NCBI GenBank assembly: GCA_020062605.1
Contig: JAGUWA010000347.1
Coordinates: 1-7,641, forward strand
Reading direction: 5' to 3'
Length of the DNA: 7,641 nt
Source: Parvibaculum sp.
GTDB taxonomy: Bacteria; Pseudomonadota; Alphaproteobacteria; Parvibaculales; Parvibaculaceae
Positions 6,571 through 7,641 of this stretch are shown here, piece after piece. The position numbers and the translations under genes were made by a program. Numbering within the stretch: the stretch's first letter is position 1; every line of letters begins with the position of its first letter. The notes beneath the pieces were generated by a model that did no database searches, was not told the origin of the DNA, and was given only the letters and a program-made list of their open reading frames with translations.

Positions 6571-7067
6571 GTCAGAACCAGCCAGAGAGTGTCGAGGAGA
6601 ATGAAGGAGAAGATTGCGAACAGAGCAGCGGCGACGTCGTCGATCATGACGCCGAAGCCGCCCTTGAAGCGCCGCTCTATCGTGCCGATCGGCCAGGGCT
6701 TCAGAATGTCGAAGAAGCGGAAGAGGAAGAACGCCGCCCCCCACGCCACGGGTGTCATCGGTAGGGCTGCAAGAACGAGAAATATCGCGGTGACCTCGTC
6801 GATCACGACTTCGGGCGCATCGTCTTTCTCCGCCGCCAGGCAAAATTGCCCCGCCGCCCAGATGCCGCCCGCGAAGGCGGCGACCGAGCAGAAGAGGAGG
6901 GCCCATGAGCCGCCCGCCCAGCCGATTGCAAGGGCGAACGGAAAGGCGAAGAGCGTTCCCCAGGTGCCGGGCGCCGGACGGATGAGACCGGCGCCGAACC
7001 AGGTCGCTATGAGTGCGGCTGGATGATGGAGAGGAAGGGAAGGCGGCAGGGCGGTCAATCGGATCAT
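6567..7067 (-). CDS. pgpA: Phosphatidylglycerophosphatase A
   Basis: A 166-residue inner-membrane phosphatase that removes the phosphate from phosphatidylglycerophosphate to give phosphatidylglycerol, a major membrane lipid. The family blocks are complete. GLIRPAPGTWGTL is at residues 27-39. EVVIDEVTA is at 86-94, with acidic Asp90 and Glu91 for metal binding. RFFDILKPWPI is at 117-127 (Asp120). The block GGFGVMIDDVAAAL is at 136-149 (Asp143, Asp144). Several hydrophobic segments lie between and after these motifs, as expected for a multi-pass protein. The start ATG 7067 is four bases beyond the ispDF stop and the gene overlaps the cinA-type gene by four bases, so the three are one tightly coupled operon. 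The cluster ispDF-pgpA-cinA recurs in alphaproteobacteria. Confidence 0.95.
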   Translation of the reverse strand: MIRLTALPPSLPLHHPAALIATWFGAGLIRPAPGTWGTLFAFPFALAIGWAGGSWALLFCSVAAFAGGIWAAGQFCLAAEKDDAPEVVIDEVTAIFLVLAALPMTPVAWGAAFFLFRFFDILKPWPIGTIERRFKGGFGVMIDDVAAALFAIFSFILLDTLWLVLT

Positions 7068-7071
7068 GCTG

Positions 7072-7641
7072 TCACCCGAAGATGAGCGTTGCGAGTGCCT
7101 GGGCGGCGATGCCCTCGCCGCGGCCGGTAAAGCCGAGGCCTTCCGTCGTCGTCGCCTTGACGCTCACGCGCGACACGTCGACAGATAGAATTTCGGCAAT
7201 GCGCTTACGCATGGCGGCGGCATGTGGCCCGATTTTCGGTTGCTCGCAGATCAGCGTGAGATCGACATTCGAAATCCGCGCACCGGCTTCGCGTGCCAGT
7301 GTTGCGGCATGGGCGAGGAAGATATCTGACGACGCGCCTTTCCACCTCGGATCGCTCGGCGGGAAATGCTTCCCGATATCGCCCGCGCCGATGGCGCCGA
7401 GGATCGCGTCGGTGATCGCATGCAGCCCGGCATCCGCATCCGAATGGCCGACAAGGCCGAACGCGTGAGGCACCTTCACACCGCACAGCCAGACATGATC
7501 GCCCGGTCCGAACCGGTGAACGTCGAAGCCGGTGCCCGTTCTCACATCTCCGCCCCGCATGATGATGCGCTCCGCACGTCTGATATCTTCCGCGCTCGTA
7601 ATCTTGATGTTGTCTTCGTCGCCCTCGACCATGACGACGCC
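7072..7641 (-). CDS. ispDF: Bifunctional IspDF, non-mevalonate isoprenoid pathway (5' end outside window)
   Basis: The visible part begins with the last 25 or so residues of an IspD cytidylyltransferase domain (VEGDEDNIKITSAEDIRRAE) and runs without a stop into a complete IspF domain. IspD makes CDP-methylerythritol and IspF cyclises its phosphorylated product to MEcPP. Numbering from the internal Met codon at 7632-7630, the IspF zinc-site motif GFDVHRF has Asp37 and His39. HSDADAGLHAITDAILGA carries zinc ligand His71. The signature KATTTEGLGFTGRGEG is at 159-174. That Met is not the start, because the frame is open to the right edge and IspD sequence (GVVMVEG) precedes it. The fusion is normal in many alphaproteobacteria. 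It is the first gene seen of the minus-strand operon, with pgpA four bases downstream. Confidence 0.95.
   Translation of the reverse strand, partial: GVVMVEGDEDNIKITSAEDIRRAERIIMRGGDVRTGTGFDVHRFGPGDHVWLCGVKVPHAFGLVGHSDADAGLHAITDAILGAIGAGDIGKHFPPSDPRWKGASSDIFLAHAATLAREAGARISNVDLTLICEQPKIGPHAAAMRKRIAEILSVDVSRVSVKATTTEGLGFTGRGEGIAAQALATLIFG

Noticed and set aside
6166..7026. Plus-strand open frame of 286 codons opposite cinA and pgpA
   Set aside because: Both minus-strand genes are clear from motifs. The plus-strand product is low-complexity Ala/Arg/Lys and shows no family signature.

Overview
The window is a high-GC stretch of alphaproteobacterial chromosome. The gene content and order are typical of the group: pyruvate dehydrogenase E2 and E3, lipoyl synthase and a Coq10/RatA-type START protein on the plus strand, facing CinA, PgpA and a fused IspDF on the minus strand. 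The fused IspDF, the lpd/lipA/cyclase-like neighbourhood and the PAS_5-like protein all point to Hyphomicrobiales or relatives. I cannot name a genus. The first 12 bases match the end of an Illumina adapter, so the left edge is probably an untrimmed contig end from a short-read assembly.

Layout. Positions 3-908 (+) hold the C-terminal part of pdhC, which overlaps lpdA (908-2305, +) by one base. Together they supply E2 and E3 of the pyruvate dehydrogenase complex. After a 71-base gap comes a TerC-family membrane protein (2377-3111, +). Positions 3155-3948 hold the decayed remnant of a sulfatase gene, with a one-base frameshift, two apparent large internal deletions and a premature stop. A small PAS_5-like protein (4017-4520, +) follows behind a strong Shine-Dalgarno sequence. 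Then come lipA (4600-5565, +) and a Coq10/RatA START-domain gene (5573-6073, +).

That strand ends two bases from the end of a convergent minus-strand operon. Read in its own direction, the operon is ispDF (7641-7072, 5' end outside the window), pgpA (7067-6567) and a short cinA/pncC-type gene (6570-6076). These genes are coupled by a 4-base gap and a 4-base ATGA overlap.

Functional themes. LipA makes the lipoyl cofactor that E2 carries and E3 reoxidises, which explains why lipA sits near pdhC-lpdA. The Coq10-like protein relates to quinone-linked respiration. The minus-strand operon covers isoprenoid precursor synthesis, phosphatidylglycerol synthesis and pyridine-nucleotide salvage. The terC, sulfatase remnant and PAS block lies between lpdA and lipA and looks like the variable, partly decaying part of an otherwise conserved housekeeping region. 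I saw no mobile element, CRISPR array, tRNA or rRNA, and no convincing undescribed system. The most informative oddities are the adapter-like end and the multiply broken sulfatase.
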